The notes: generated from the letters alone by a model not told the origin. Numbered from the stretch's first letter, positions 53,206-61,922 are shown. The stretch is DNA of 64,000 bases from Chitinophaga pinensis (GCA_902167325.1 LR632930.1:5022001-5086000); one strand, 5' to 3'. Program-made: numbers and translations.

Positions 53206-54261
53206 TCAGCCTTTCAGAGAAGCCATATCTATCACGAACCTGTACTTTACATCGCTCTTCAGGAGGCGTTCATAAGCTTCATTAATCTGCCGGATATCGA
53301 TCATTTCAATATCTGACACGATATTATGTTCCCCGCAGAAATCCAGCATCTCCTGTGTTTCGGCAATACCACCGATCAGGGACCCTGCGAAGCTTTTGCG
53401 GCCCATGATTACGCTAAATGCAGCAACGGGCAGCGGATGTTCCGGAGCGCCCACGAGGGCAAGGGAACCATCTACCCGCAGCAGGTTCAGATAGGCGTTG
53501 ATATCGTGTTGGGCAGATACGGCATCCAGTACGAAATGCAGCTTACCCTGGAATGCGGCCATCTGCTTTTCATCTTTAGACAGTACCACTTCATCCGCAC
53601 CGAGGCGTTTGGCTTCCGCGAATTTGGACTCGGAGGTGGTAAAGGCCACCACATGTGCGCCCATGGCTTTAGCGATCTTGATGCCCATATGGCCCAGTCC
53701 ACCGATGCCAACGATACCAACCTTTTTACCCGGACCAACGTTCCAGTGGCGCAGTGGAGAATAGGTGGTGATACCGGCGCAAAGCAGCGGGGCTGCTGCT
53801 GCAGGATCGAGGTTTTCGGGTATGCGTAGCACAAAATGCTCGTCCACTACTACTTTTTCCGAATAGCCTCCGAAGGTGTGTGCGCCCAGGAACTTATCGG
53901 GTCCGTTATAGGTCTGGATATTACCTTTCTCGCAGAACTGTTCCAGATCTTCTTTACAATACTCGCAATCCCGGCAGGAATCTACCATACATCCTACGCC
54001 TACAATATCCCCGATCTTAAACTTGCTGACGTGGTTACCAACCTTTACTACCTTTCCCACAATTTCATGGCCGGGTACGCAGGGGTACATGGTAAAATGC
54101 CACTCGTTGCGGGCGGTATGCAAATCCGAATGACAGACGCCACAATACAGGATATCGATTTCCACGTCGTGCGGAGTCACTTCCCGGCGGTTGATCCCCA
54201 TCTGGTCAAGCGGTTTCTCCGCGGCCTGTGTTCCGTATGCTTTTACTGCTATAGTGCTCAT
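53206..54261 (-). CDS. NAD(P)-dependent zinc alcohol dehydrogenase (YahK/cinnamyl-alcohol-dehydrogenase type)
   Basis: 351 residues. Catalytic zinc ligands Cys40 (YCGVCHSDLH) and His65-Glu66 (CVPGHEIVG); structural zinc Cys96, Cys99, Cys102 and Cys110. The Rossmann part holds IVGIGGLGHMGIKIAKAMGA. This is the CAD/YahK subgroup, which reduces aldehydes to alcohols, generally with NADPH. It belongs to a minus-strand group with two cupins, a dienelactone-hydrolase-like enzyme and an AraC regulator, but has its own promoter box at 54284. Confidence 0.94.
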   Translation of the reverse strand: MSTIAVKAYGTQAAEKPLDQMGINRREVTPHDVEIDILYCGVCHSDLHTARNEWHFTMYPCVPGHEIVGKVVKVGNHVSKFKIGDIVGVGCMVDSCRDCEYCKEDLEQFCEKGNIQTYNGPDKFLGAHTFGGYSEKVVVDEHFVLRIPENLDPAAAAPLLCAGITTYSPLRHWNVGPGKKVGIVGIGGLGHMGIKIAKAMGAHVVAFTTSESKFAEAKRLGADEVVLSKDEKQMAAFQGKLHFVLDAVSAQHDINAYLNLLRVDGSLALVGAPEHPLPVAAFSVIMGRKSFAGSLIGGIAETQEMLDFCGEHNIVSDIEMIDIRQINEAYERLLKSDVKYRFVIDMASLKG

Positions 54262-54283
54262 TGATAGTTATGTTTTAACGTAA

Positions 54284-54291
54284 CAAAAATA
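54284..54291 (-). promoter_or_regulatory. -7 promoter box of the alcohol dehydrogenase gene
   Basis: The minus strand reads TATTTTTG, an exact TAnnTTTG match 22 bases before the ATG at 54261. Confidence 0.55.
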
Positions 54292-54348
54292 CCCACCTGT
54301 ACCGCTTTATTGTTTATAGATTTCAAACTGATAATTGCGCAAATCAAA

Positions 54349-54747
54349 CTATTCCGACATGTATTCTTCATCAGTTACTGCTTCCATCCAATCCACGACT
54401 TTACCATCGAGACTCTCCTGAATGGCGATATGCGTCATACCGTTGGTGGAGGTGGCGCCGTGCCAGTGGCGCTCTGCCGGTGCAAACCAAACCACATCGC
54501 CGGGATAGATTTCTTCCACCGGTCCGCCTTCCCTTTGCACCCAACCGCACCCTGCGGTAACGATCAACGTCTGGCCCAGCGGGTGCGTATGCCAGTTGGT
54601 ACGTGCGCCTGGTTCAAACGTGACGCTGGCAGCTGCGGCACGCCTCGCTCCGTTGGGATCGAACAGCGGATCGATGCGAACACTGCCTGTGAACCAGTCC
54701 TGCGGGCCTTTACCCGATGGTTTTGAGCCTATTCTTGAGATTTCCAT
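54349..54747 (-). CDS. Small cupin protein, (R)-mandelonitrile-lyase/quercetinase-like
   Basis: 132 residues from the ATG at 54747 ([20 protein letters not shown]); cytosolic, with no signal. Single cupin barrel with metal ligands in [20 protein letters not shown] (His-x-His and Gln/Glu) and [10 protein letters not shown]. The C-terminus reads [12 protein letters not shown]. The family includes manganese hydroxynitrile lyases and oxygenases. It resembles the exported cupin encoded upstream, which has the same EPGARTxWHxHPxGQ and AVTDEEY segments, so the two are diverged paralogues, one cytosolic and one exported. Confidence 0.88.
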   Translation of the reverse strand: MEISRIGSKPSGKGPQDWFTGSVRIDPLFDPNGARRAAAASVTFEPGARTNWHTHPLGQTLIVTAGCGWVQREGGPVEEIYPGDVVWFAPAERHWHGATSTNGMTHIAIQESLDGKVVDWMEAVTDEEYMSE

Positions 54748-54848
54748 GGTTGCTGAATTTAGAACGGCTTCTGCCAGATCGCACCGTATAATGTGCCTTC
54801 TTCTAACAGAATTTGAAAATGAAAAGTTCACATAAAAACCCCACAATA

Positions 54849-54940
54849 CAGTCTAAAGGCAGTGTAAGGCAGTGTAGAGGCAGTCTAACCTTAGTGTAAA
54901 AGACGTCTAAAGGCAGTGAAAAGGCAGTCCGGAGGCAGTA
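54849..54940. repeat. Degenerate tandem repeat, unit about CAGTSTAAAGG
   Basis: Six to eight copies of a 10-11 bp unit with variants CAGTCTAAAGG, CAGTGTAAGG, CAGTGTAGAGG, CAGTGAAAAGG and CAGTCCGGAGG in one orientation. The period equals one DNA helical turn. It lies just before the cytosolic cupin gene (minus strand) in a 446-bp gap. Confidence 0.7.
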
Positions 54941-54980
54941 AGCCCGTACCCAAGATGCAGGAATCTACCTTTAACTAAAC

Positions 54981-55026
54981 GGCCAAAACGGACATTTGTG
55001 ACCATTAGCGGCCAAAACGGACATTT
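54981..55026 (+). promoter_or_regulatory. Two identical 17-bp direct repeats (operator-like)
   Basis: GGCCAAAACGGACATTT occurs at 54981-54997 and again at 55010-55026, a 29-bp period. The pair ends 26 bases before an exact plus-strand -7 box at 55053. Direct repeats just upstream of a promoter are typical of AraC-type activator sites. Confidence 0.6.
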
Positions 55027-55052
55027 CCTTTTTCCTGCATTCCGGTTAACCT

Positions 55053-55060
55053 TACTTTTG
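55053..55060 (+). promoter_or_regulatory. Orphan plus-strand -7 promoter box
   Basis: TACTTTTG, an exact TAnnTTTG match, 20 bases before an ATG at 55081. It lies downstream of the 17-bp direct repeats, but no full gene follows. Confidence 0.5.
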
Positions 55061-55080
55061 AACTGTAGTTACAACGCATT

Positions 55081-55161
55081 ATGCTGATCAGGATTGAAAG
55101 GGTTGAATTGGCGAAAGCCCTGGGGTATTCAAACAGGCCCATAAATGAGCCTATTGGTTAA
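55081..55161 (+). pseudogene. 26-codon remnant, perhaps of an AraC-type gene
   Basis: A short frame MLIRIERVELAKALGYSN... ending PINEPIG before a stop, placed correctly behind an intact promoter. The RIERxELAKAL and PINE segments recall the last helix-turn-helix of AraC regulators (RxERAxxLL, IxEIA), cut off before its end. It could also be an unrelated small protein or chance. Confidence 0.3.
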
Positions 55162-55193
55162 TTAGATGTTGCTCACTTATTGATTTTCGGCTA

Positions 55194-55676
55194 TTAATTG
55201 TTGTACTCCTCATCCGTAACCGCGTCCAGCCACACCGTTTCGCCCTTTTCCCTGCCTGTGACAGCTACCTGAACGAATTTGGTATCAGGGCTGGCACCAT
55301 GCCAGTGCGGAACATCCGGCGGACATTTAACGGCATCGCCTTTCTTCACAATGAACTTCGGACTACCCTTTTCCTGATAGTAGCCAATGCCATCCAGCGC
55401 CAGGATGATCTGTCCTGCGGGGTGAGAATGCCACTTTGTACGCGCGCCGGGTTCAAAGGTTACGCTGCCCACACTGGTTTGATTAACGCTGTCTGCATCG
55501 ATCAGGCCTTTCAGCCAGGCGGCACCTGTAAAGTTATTATTGGTGATCTTTTCTCCTCTGGGGAAAATGAGGGTGTCCTCACCTTTCAGGGAGGTATGCT
55601 GACCTGTTTCCTGTTGTTGATTACAGGAAAATGAAACCACACCCAGCAGGAGTATACTTATTGCTTTACAATTCAT
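55194..55676 (-). CDS. Exported cupin lipoprotein
   Basis: 160 residues with lipobox SFSC (Cys18, followed by NQQQET), so anchored in the envelope. Single cupin domain with [20 protein letters not shown] (metal His residues), GYYQEKGSPKFIVKKGDAVK and PPDVPHWHGASPD. C-terminus LDAVTDEEYNN. Paralogue of the cytosolic cupin at 54349, sharing the metal site and the AVTDEEY tail. It lies 10 bp after the dienelactone-hydrolase-like gene and is probably co-transcribed with it. Substrate unknown. Confidence 0.88.
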   Translation of the reverse strand: MNCKAISILLLGVVSFSCNQQQETGQHTSLKGEDTLIFPRGEKITNNNFTGAAWLKGLIDADSVNQTSVGSVTFEPGARTKWHSHPAGQIILALDGIGYYQEKGSPKFIVKKGDAVKCPPDVPHWHGASPDTKFVQVAVTGREKGETVWLDAVTDEEYNN

Positions 55677-55686
55677 TTACTTCTTA

Positions 55687-56748
55687 TTACAGGTTTGACT
55701 GATAAAATTCACGCAACTTAATTACGGCCTGCGATACGTACTCCACCTTCCAGTATGTCTGGATATGGGTAGCGCCATCCAGCAGGAATAATTCCTTGTT
55801 CTTAGCATTGGTGGCTTTTGCAAAAGCTTCATCCGACATATACTTTGTATCGGCTTTGCTTCCTGCCATCATCAACAGGGGCTGATCTATCAAATCCATG
55901 TTTGCGGCAGCATCCCAGGTCATTAAGTCGAGCAGGCTGCTCATGGTGTACAGAAAGGTGGAATTGGGATGCGCATGCGTTCTGTAATAGTACACGAATC
56001 CTTCACGATACAGATCAGTGGAGGTTTTAGCGATATCTTCATCAGTAACACTTGCCACACCTGCATAGATTATTTTACCACCGGCGGCTTCCTGCGCGCG
56101 GGCATCCGCAGCCTGTTTTAACCGATGTTGAATAGTAGCTACCTGGGCATTCTGAAAACCATTCCGCCTCACCTCACCAGAATTAAACATGCTAAGGGTG
56201 GCCACGGCTTTAAACCGTTTATCTGATTGCGCGGCTTTCAATGTATAACCACCACCACCGCAGATGCCTAATGCCCCTAAACGGCTTGCATCCACCCCGG
56301 CGTATTGTGTAATAAAGTCTGCCATACCACGGATATCTTCCGTGCGGGATGCAGGATTATCCCTATGCCGCGGTTCTCCCCCACTTGCCCCCTGATAAGC
56401 GGCATCGGCAGCAATGGTAATATAGCCAGACTCTGCCAGACGTTGTGCATATAATCCCGCTGTCTGCTCTTTTATACCACCATTAGGGTGTGCCACCACT
56501 ACGGCAGGGTATTTCTTCGATGCATCGTAGTTCGCCGGTGTATAAACGTTTGCTGCGATATCGAATCCGTTCAGTTTATAGGTAACAGGGTGGATGTTTA
56601 CTTTCCCTTGTTCATTTTTAGTTAATGCTCCTTCATACACCAGTGTATAAGGGTTCTGTTGCACAGCAGGTTTCCTTGTTTGCGCATTAACAGCATCAGT
56701 AACGGCTATAGACAGGGCCGATGTCACGATCAATGATAACTTCTTCAT
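55687..56748 (-). CDS. Exported alpha/beta hydrolase, dienelactone-hydrolase-like
   Basis: 353 residues with a signal peptide (IVTSALSIAVTDAVNAQ). Alpha/beta hydrolase domain with the VVAHPNGGIKEQTAGLYAQR oxyanion region (about 88-107), nucleophile elbow LGICGGGGYTL (a Cys where most hydrolases have Ser, as in dienelactone hydrolases), LLMMAGSKADTKYMSDE with the acid residue, and DGATHIQTYW with the His. Members are often found in AraC-controlled detoxification clusters. First gene of a unit with the exported cupin. A GCATGTG / CACATGC inverted repeat (56775-56793) lies in its upstream region. Confidence 0.88.
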   Translation of the reverse strand: MKKLSLIVTSALSIAVTDAVNAQTRKPAVQQNPYTLVYEGALTKNEQGKVNIHPVTYKLNGFDIAANVYTPANYDASKKYPAVVVAHPNGGIKEQTAGLYAQRLAESGYITIAADAAYQGASGGEPRHRDNPASRTEDIRGMADFITQYAGVDASRLGALGICGGGGYTLKAAQSDKRFKAVATLSMFNSGEVRRNGFQNAQVATIQHRLKQAADARAQEAAGGKIIYAGVASVTDEDIAKTSTDLYREGFVYYYRTHAHPNSTFLYTMSSLLDLMTWDAAANMDLIDQPLLMMAGSKADTKYMSDEAFAKATNAKNKELFLLDGATHIQTYWKVEYVSQAVIKLREFYQSNL

Positions 56749-56774
56749 ACTTGCAGTTTTTTCTTCTCATGGCT

Positions 56775-56793
56775 GCATGTGTGATGCACATGC
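56775..56793. repeat. Inverted repeat upstream of the hydrolase gene
   Basis: 7-bp perfect arms GCATGTG and CACATGC with a 5-base centre, 26 bases upstream of the ATG at 56748 on the minus strand. It could be an operator or a leader hairpin. Confidence 0.4.
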
Positions 56794-56916
56794 TGAGATT
56801 ACTTGTACAAAGTTCCTGAATGAGTAACAAAGTGCCGTATACAGATTACTGTTTAAAGTACCAATATTACTTATCCAACCCTCAGGCTAAGGGCTTTACG
56901 CGTTGGGTAAAGTCAA

Positions 56917-57810
56917 TTACACCTCCGTTTCATGCTTTCTATAGACCGATGGGGATAATCCCATTACCTTCGTAAAAACCCGGGAAAAGTACGCAGGCTC
57001 TTCAAACCCAAGCCTGTTAGCGATCTCATTTAGTTTAAGATTGGTCAGTTCTATATATTCACATGCCTTCTGTATCTTCAGATTAATGAAGAAATTAATG
57101 GGCGATATACCTGTTTCTTTCTGAAAAAGCATGGAAAAATGAGACGGCGAATACTTGAAATAGCCGGCCAGCTGATCCAGATTCAGGTTGCGCTCTATGT
57201 TTTCCTGCATATAATAGATGACCTTCGATGAAAAAGGGTATTCCTTCTGAGACCTTACCGTGAAATGCTGATAGGCATTCAGGTATACAAATGAAGCCAG
57301 AAATGGATAGAGGCACATGGAAGCATACATCATATACTCTTTTATGTACCCCATTGAAAACCGGCTGTAAATTTCTTCGAACAGCTTTATCCGGTCCTGC
57401 AACCGCGAATGTGCATCGGGTAAAATTGTAACCGGACTGGCCTTAGCCGGCACAAAACTCCTGCTCAGTTGTCCACGGAACTGGAGCCAGTAAATAGTCC
57501 AGGGGTCATCAGCATCAGCACCAAAAGCATAATCGGTACCCGCGGGAATAATGATAAACTGGTTGGCTGTAATCTGGTGTTTTTGTCCATATATCGAATA
57601 CCATCCTTTCCCTTCAGTGCAGTAGATCAGCATGGCATAGTCACACTTATTGGTTTTCTGAACATAATGAAACTTTACCTTTGGGAAGTAGCCGATCTTA
57701 CGCACATACAAATTATTGATCAGTGGCTCTTCACAATAGGCTTGCAACAGCTCTTCAGGCAATGAGATGCTCCGCTCCCCCTTAAAACCTTCCTTTATCT
57801 TTTTCATCAA
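56917..57810 (-). CDS. AraC family transcriptional regulator
   Basis: 297 residues. N-terminal cupin-type AraC ligand domain (GKGWYSIYGQKHQITANQFIII, about 71-92, then PAGTDYAFGAD), a linker, and the C-terminal two-HTH domain: LDQLAGYFKYSPSHFSMLFQ (about 204-223) and LNEIANRLGFEEPAYFSRVF (about 256-275) ending MGLSPSVYRKHE. The fold matches sugar-responsive AraC members (LacZ/melibiose type). It is divergent from the GH92 gene 98 bp away and precedes the hydrolase/cupin genes, so it could control either; the GH92 gene is the more natural target for this AraC type. Confidence 0.9.
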   Translation of the reverse strand: MMKKIKEGFKGERSISLPEELLQAYCEEPLINNLYVRKIGYFPKVKFHYVQKTNKCDYAMLIYCTEGKGWYSIYGQKHQITANQFIIIPAGTDYAFGADADDPWTIYWLQFRGQLSRSFVPAKASPVTILPDAHSRLQDRIKLFEEIYSRFSMGYIKEYMMYASMCLYPFLASFVYLNAYQHFTVRSQKEYPFSSKVIYYMQENIERNLNLDQLAGYFKYSPSHFSMLFQKETGISPINFFINLKIQKACEYIELTNLKLNEIANRLGFEEPAYFSRVFTKVMGLSPSVYRKHETEV

Positions 57811-57908
57811 TAAATCGTAAGATAGTATAAGTAAATAGTGATAAATGTACTTTTATCTCCAACAGCAACAAAATACTTTTACAACAGTATTCAAATAATT
57901 AAAACCGT

Positions 57909-60266
57909 ATGACTGTAAAAAGCTGCTATAGTGCAGGGGTGTTATGCTCACTGCTATTCGTCTCCTGTTCGAAGAAGGTTTTAACTGGTGGATATAAGGA
58001 CCCAAATGCTACCCGTGAAGTGTTGTCGCAATACGTAGATCCCCGGATAGGAACTGCTCATGCCCGCTGGTTTCATTTCACGCCGGGAGCCATTCCGTTC
58101 GGGATGGCTAAACCTGCCCCTTCCACCAATGGACATGTGGGCAACAAAAGCGGATGGGAAGCTACAGGATATGATTACCGGGATAAAACAATTGAAGGCT
58201 TCCCCTGCCTGCATGAGTTCCAGATCGGCGGCATTGTATTGATGCCTGCTACCGGTAAACTCAGGACCATCCCCGGGCCGGTTAATGATACAACCGGCAT
58301 CGGCTACCGCTCGCGGTTCGACCGTTCGGATGAAATAGCCACTGCCGGCTATTATTCAGTACTATTGAAAGATTACAATGTTACGGCAGAACTGACTGCC
58401 ACCCCCCGCGTGGCATTTCAGCGGTACAGTTTTCCTGCAGGCAAAGCGCATCATATTTTATTCGACATCGGCCACCAACAGGGAGAAAGCGGACGTGTGA
58501 AAGACGCTTACGTTACCAAAACCAGTGATGGCCGGATAGAGGGATGGGTGATCACCGAGCCGGAATATGTAAAAAAATACCAGCCGGGCGCATCCGTTAC
58601 CCTGTACTTTTCTTCCATTGCTGACCATACTCCGGCATCATGGGGTGCTTTTACCGGCAACCAGGTACAGGCAGGCAAAACCGAAGTTTCCGGTGTGGGG
58701 GCAGGCATGTACCTGACCTTTGGAACCAATACTCCTGAAACCATTACGGTTAAAACAGGGCTGTCGTACACCTCGGTGGCCAATGCACGCCTGAACCTGC
58801 AGGCGGAAGCGGCCCACCTGAATTTTGATCAGGCAAGGGCTAATGCCGGTAAAGTCTGGGAAGATTATTTAGGAAGGATCCGCGTAGAAACGCCCAATAA
58901 AGCGGATAAAATAAAGTTCTATACAGGGCTGTACCATGCCTTGCTGGGAAGAGGGCTTGCCAATGACGTAAACGGGGCATACCCACGCAATGACGGCAAA
59001 ACCGGCCAGCTCCCTATGCAAAACAATAAACCCGTGCATAACGTCTACAATACGGATGCGGCGTGGGGAGTACAATGGAACCTTTCCCAATTATGGATGC
59101 TGGTTTATCCGGAGTACCAGTCGGATTACCTGAGCAGTCATTTACAAACGTATAAAGATGCCGGATGGCTGGCCGATGGTATTGCCAATGGCCGCTATGT
59201 TTCCGGAGTGGGTACCAATTTGTTAACTACACTGTTTGCCGGCGCCTACCAGTGTGGCATCCGGGATTTTGACCAGAAAACTGCCTATGAAGCAGCCCTA
59301 AAAAATGAACTGGAAGGTGAAAACCGCCCATTAGGAGCAGGTAAAATGAACACTGCCTCTTTTACAAAATACGGGTATGTGCCTGCTGATGCAGATACGG
59401 ATGGCTTCTCCGCTTCGCATACACTTGAATATTCCTATAGCGCCTGGGCGGTAGCACAATGGGCCAAACAACTCAACAAAACCGGCGATTATAACAAGCT
59501 GATGTACCTTTCCAAAGGCTGGGAACGGCTCTATGATTCCTCCACCAATTTTGTACGCCCGCGGAACGCTAATGGCAGTTTTATCGACAACTTTAACCCT
59601 TTGCAGGTTTGGCGCGGTTTCCAGGAAGGGAATGCCTGGCAGTATACCTTTTACGTACCACATGATGTGAAAGGATTAGCGGAAAAACTGGGTCCTCAGC
59701 TTTTCAGCCGGCGGCTGGACAGCATCTTTACCATTGCTCAAAAGAAGATCTTCGGAGGTGGTACGCAAATAGATGCTTTTGCAGGACTAGAAACACTCTA
59801 TAATCACGGCAACCAGCCCTGCTTACATATTTCCTGGCTGTTTAATGATATCGGTTATGCTTCCTTAACCCAGAAATGGGTGCGTGCCATCCTCAATGAC
59901 TTTTACGGAACCGAAGGTATTCATGGATATGGCTATGGCCAGGACGAAGACCAGGGTCAGCTGGGGGCCTGGTACGTTATCAGCTCCATTGGCTTGTTTG
60001 ACGTGAAAGGGCTTACAGATACCGCTCCTTCGTTTGGAATTGGAAGTCCCTTGTTTGACAAAGTCACAATTCAACTGAACAACCGTTACTATAAAGGCAG
60101 GGAGTTTGTAATAGAAGCGAAAAACAACAGCAAAACCAATGGGTATGTGCAGCAGCTGACGCTGAACGGAAAGCAGCTGAATGACACACATATTCTGTTC
60201 AACTCCGTTGTAAATGGCGGCAAACTTACCCTTGAAATGGGTAGTCAGCCTAAAGACAATTACTAA
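57909..60266 (+). CDS. GH92 family glycosidase (alpha-1,2-mannosidase-like lipoprotein)
   Basis: 785 residues with lipobox VSC (Cys20, followed by SKKVLTGG). The GH92 N-terminal beta-sandwich begins YVDPRIGTAHARWFHFTPGA and GYDYRDKTIEGFPCLHEFQI. The (alpha/alpha)6 catalytic domain follows (WEDYLGRIRVETPNKADKIK, FYTGLYHALLGRG, WDATDGFS-like block DADTDGFSASHTLEYSYSAW about 495-514, and GYGQDEDQGQLGAWYVISSI about 678-697 with the expected catalytic acids). GH92 enzymes are calcium-dependent inverting mannosidases on host or fungal N-glycans. Likely activated by the divergent AraC regulator. No uptake pair is adjacent. Terminator at 60330. Confidence 0.93.
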   Translation: MTVKSCYSAGVLCSLLFVSCSKKVLTGGYKDPNATREVLSQYVDPRIGTAHARWFHFTPGAIPFGMAKPAPSTNGHVGNKSGWEATGYDYRDKTIEGFPCLHEFQIGGIVLMPATGKLRTIPGPVNDTTGIGYRSRFDRSDEIATAGYYSVLLKDYNVTAELTATPRVAFQRYSFPAGKAHHILFDIGHQQGESGRVKDAYVTKTSDGRIEGWVITEPEYVKKYQPGASVTLYFSSIADHTPASWGAFTGNQVQAGKTEVSGVGAGMYLTFGTNTPETITVKTGLSYTSVANARLNLQAEAAHLNFDQARANAGKVWEDYLGRIRVETPNKADKIKFYTGLYHALLGRGLANDVNGAYPRNDGKTGQLPMQNNKPVHNVYNTDAAWGVQWNLSQLWMLVYPEYQSDYLSSHLQTYKDAGWLADGIANGRYVSGVGTNLLTTLFAGAYQCGIRDFDQKTAYEAALKNELEGENRPLGAGKMNTASFTKYGYVPADADTDGFSASHTLEYSYSAWAVAQWAKQLNKTGDYNKLMYLSKGWERLYDSSTNFVRPRNANGSFIDNFNPLQVWRGFQEGNAWQYTFYVPHDVKGLAEKLGPQLFSRRLDSIFTIAQKKIFGGGTQIDAFAGLETLYNHGNQPCLHISWLFNDIGYASLTQKWVRAILNDFYGTEGIHGYGYGQDEDQGQLGAWYVISSIGLFDVKGLTDTAPSFGIGSPLFDKVTIQLNNRYYKGREFVIEAKNNSKTNGYVQQLTLNGKQLNDTHILFNSVVNGGKLTLEMGSQPKDNY

Positions 60267-60329
60267 AGTCCATTTAAGGCAGTAACGCAGGAGCAGGGAA
60301 TTGTGGCCCTGCTGCGCAGCCCTGATATT

Positions 60330-60362
60330 ATAAAGCCGCCTCAAATGCTGAGGCGGCTTTAT
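60330..60362 (+). terminator. Terminator of the GH92 gene
   Basis: 14-bp perfect stem (60330-60343 with 60349-60362, ATAAAGCCGCCTCA type) with a 5-base loop. It lies between convergent genes; T-rich outer arms allow termination in both directions. Confidence 0.85.
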
Positions 60363-60440
60363 TCATCAACCTGGCGGAGGAGAATTCAACGTGGAATTAA
60401 TGAGGCCATCAGGATTTCACAGGAAATGGCATTGAGGATA

Positions 60441-61922
60441 TTATCGTTTGCCGAACCGGATCAAATCCAGCGTATACTGAATTTCCGGGTCTCTTCCGGC
60501 ACGGATGTGTTGTTGAAATTCATCGAATGTGAGTGATTTATCCGGCTGGCAACCGCGCCCGTTGTCTTCTTTTGCCTTCATGAAATATATCTCACTCATC
60601 GGCACCGTCAAACGGCTTTTTGTTTTAGGGAGTGTATAGGTGTTAAACCAGGCCGCGGTGGTGGAGGCTTCTCCGCTGCCTGTTTCCGTACCCACCAGCG
60701 TACCTCGCTTATTATTCTTCACCAGTGCGGCAAAGTATGTGGCCGCGCTTACCGTGCCACCGCTGATCAGCACATATACCTCCCCCTTAAAGTTGTTCTT
60801 ATCCGGCGGGTAGTTGGCTATAGAGCCTTCCGTAAGGCGCGCATTGCCGTAGTAAAATCCTGCAGAGCTGTCGTAATCAAAACGTTGCTTCAGGAAGTTC
60901 GAAGTCTGCTTGATTTCTTCCTCCCCCATCTTTGTTCCATACCCATTCAGCAGGTTCTCCGAATCGTGGATATCGATGTTCTTCGTACGGTAATTGAACA
61001 CATTGTCAAAAGGTTTTAAAGCCACGAAGGAATACAACAGGGCAGACATGTTGGGGTTACCGCCGCCGTTTGAACGGATATCAATCACCACGTTCTTAAT
61101 ATCCCGCTTCTTTACTTCCGCGAAGAAATCGCTCAGCTCTTTATACATGGCATTCTCCTGCAGCATAAAAGTGAGCACTGTTAACACCGCGGTTGATTCC
61201 TTATCCAGGTATTCCTTCGTAACATATGCACGTTTAAGGAAAGTATTAAAAGGAAGCTCTCCGAGGTTGCGGTTATGGAAACCGGTTTTTGCATCTGCGG
61301 CTTTCAGCTGTGTGGTAACAGCATTTTTAGCGCCGTATTCCTTATACACCACCTCGTAGCTGGCAGCATCGGGGAAAATGAGGCTGATGAACAGGCTCAG
61401 GTTTGCACCGGTACGGTCGGCACCGGTACGGATGAACCCATCGCTGTAAGTTGCATAGCTGATTTCACTGAGGAGGCTTGCCGCTGGCTTCTTATTAATG
61501 CTCAGGATCTCGGCACCGAAGGGGATCGGCGCTCCTTTGGCGTTTACGATGATCTTGTCCTTAAACGTGGTTGTAGCCAGTGGAAAGTGATGGATGCCAT
61601 AGAATACATCAATCACACGTTCTTCGTCGTAATCCAGTTTCAGGTGAACATCATTGAATAACTGTATGGGGGAATAGCGCAATGCGCTCATGAGTGATGG
61701 ATCTTTATCCAGCCGCGTCATCAGCGAATCCAGCCTGCGGTTAAAGGTAGCCGTATCCGTGAACTTATAAGGATTCGGGTGCTGCTTCTTTAACAGGTCT
61801 ACCGCGTATACAAAATCATCCTTCAGATCCTGCCGCGTAAACCCGGTAAAAGGTTGCAACTGTGCCAGCGCGGATGTGGTGATCAGGGACATGAGCATCC
61901 CTGATGCAATAAATTGCTTCAT
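60441..61922 (-). CDS. S41 family (C-terminal processing-like) peptidase
   Basis: 493 residues with a signal peptide (MLMSLITTSALAQ). After a helical N-terminal region comes a short PDZ-like part (IPFGAEILSINKKPAASLL, about 133-151), then the S41 core with VVIDIRSNGGGNPNMSALLY (about 278-297) and the nucleophile Ser392 in LISGGTVSAATYFAALVKNN, followed by LVGTETGSGEAS. Catalytic Ser and the conserved glycine-rich loop are intact. Such periplasmic proteases degrade or process proteins; here it stands alone on the minus strand, convergent with GH92. Confidence 0.9.
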   Translation of the reverse strand: MKQFIASGMLMSLITTSALAQLQPFTGFTRQDLKDDFVYAVDLLKKQHPNPYKFTDTATFNRRLDSLMTRLDKDPSLMSALRYSPIQLFNDVHLKLDYDEERVIDVFYGIHHFPLATTTFKDKIIVNAKGAPIPFGAEILSINKKPAASLLSEISYATYSDGFIRTGADRTGANLSLFISLIFPDAASYEVVYKEYGAKNAVTTQLKAADAKTGFHNRNLGELPFNTFLKRAYVTKEYLDKESTAVLTVLTFMLQENAMYKELSDFFAEVKKRDIKNVVIDIRSNGGGNPNMSALLYSFVALKPFDNVFNYRTKNIDIHDSENLLNGYGTKMGEEEIKQTSNFLKQRFDYDSSAGFYYGNARLTEGSIANYPPDKNNFKGEVYVLISGGTVSAATYFAALVKNNKRGTLVGTETGSGEASTTAAWFNTYTLPKTKSRLTVPMSEIYFMKAKEDNGRGCQPDKSLTFDEFQQHIRAGRDPEIQYTLDLIRFGKR

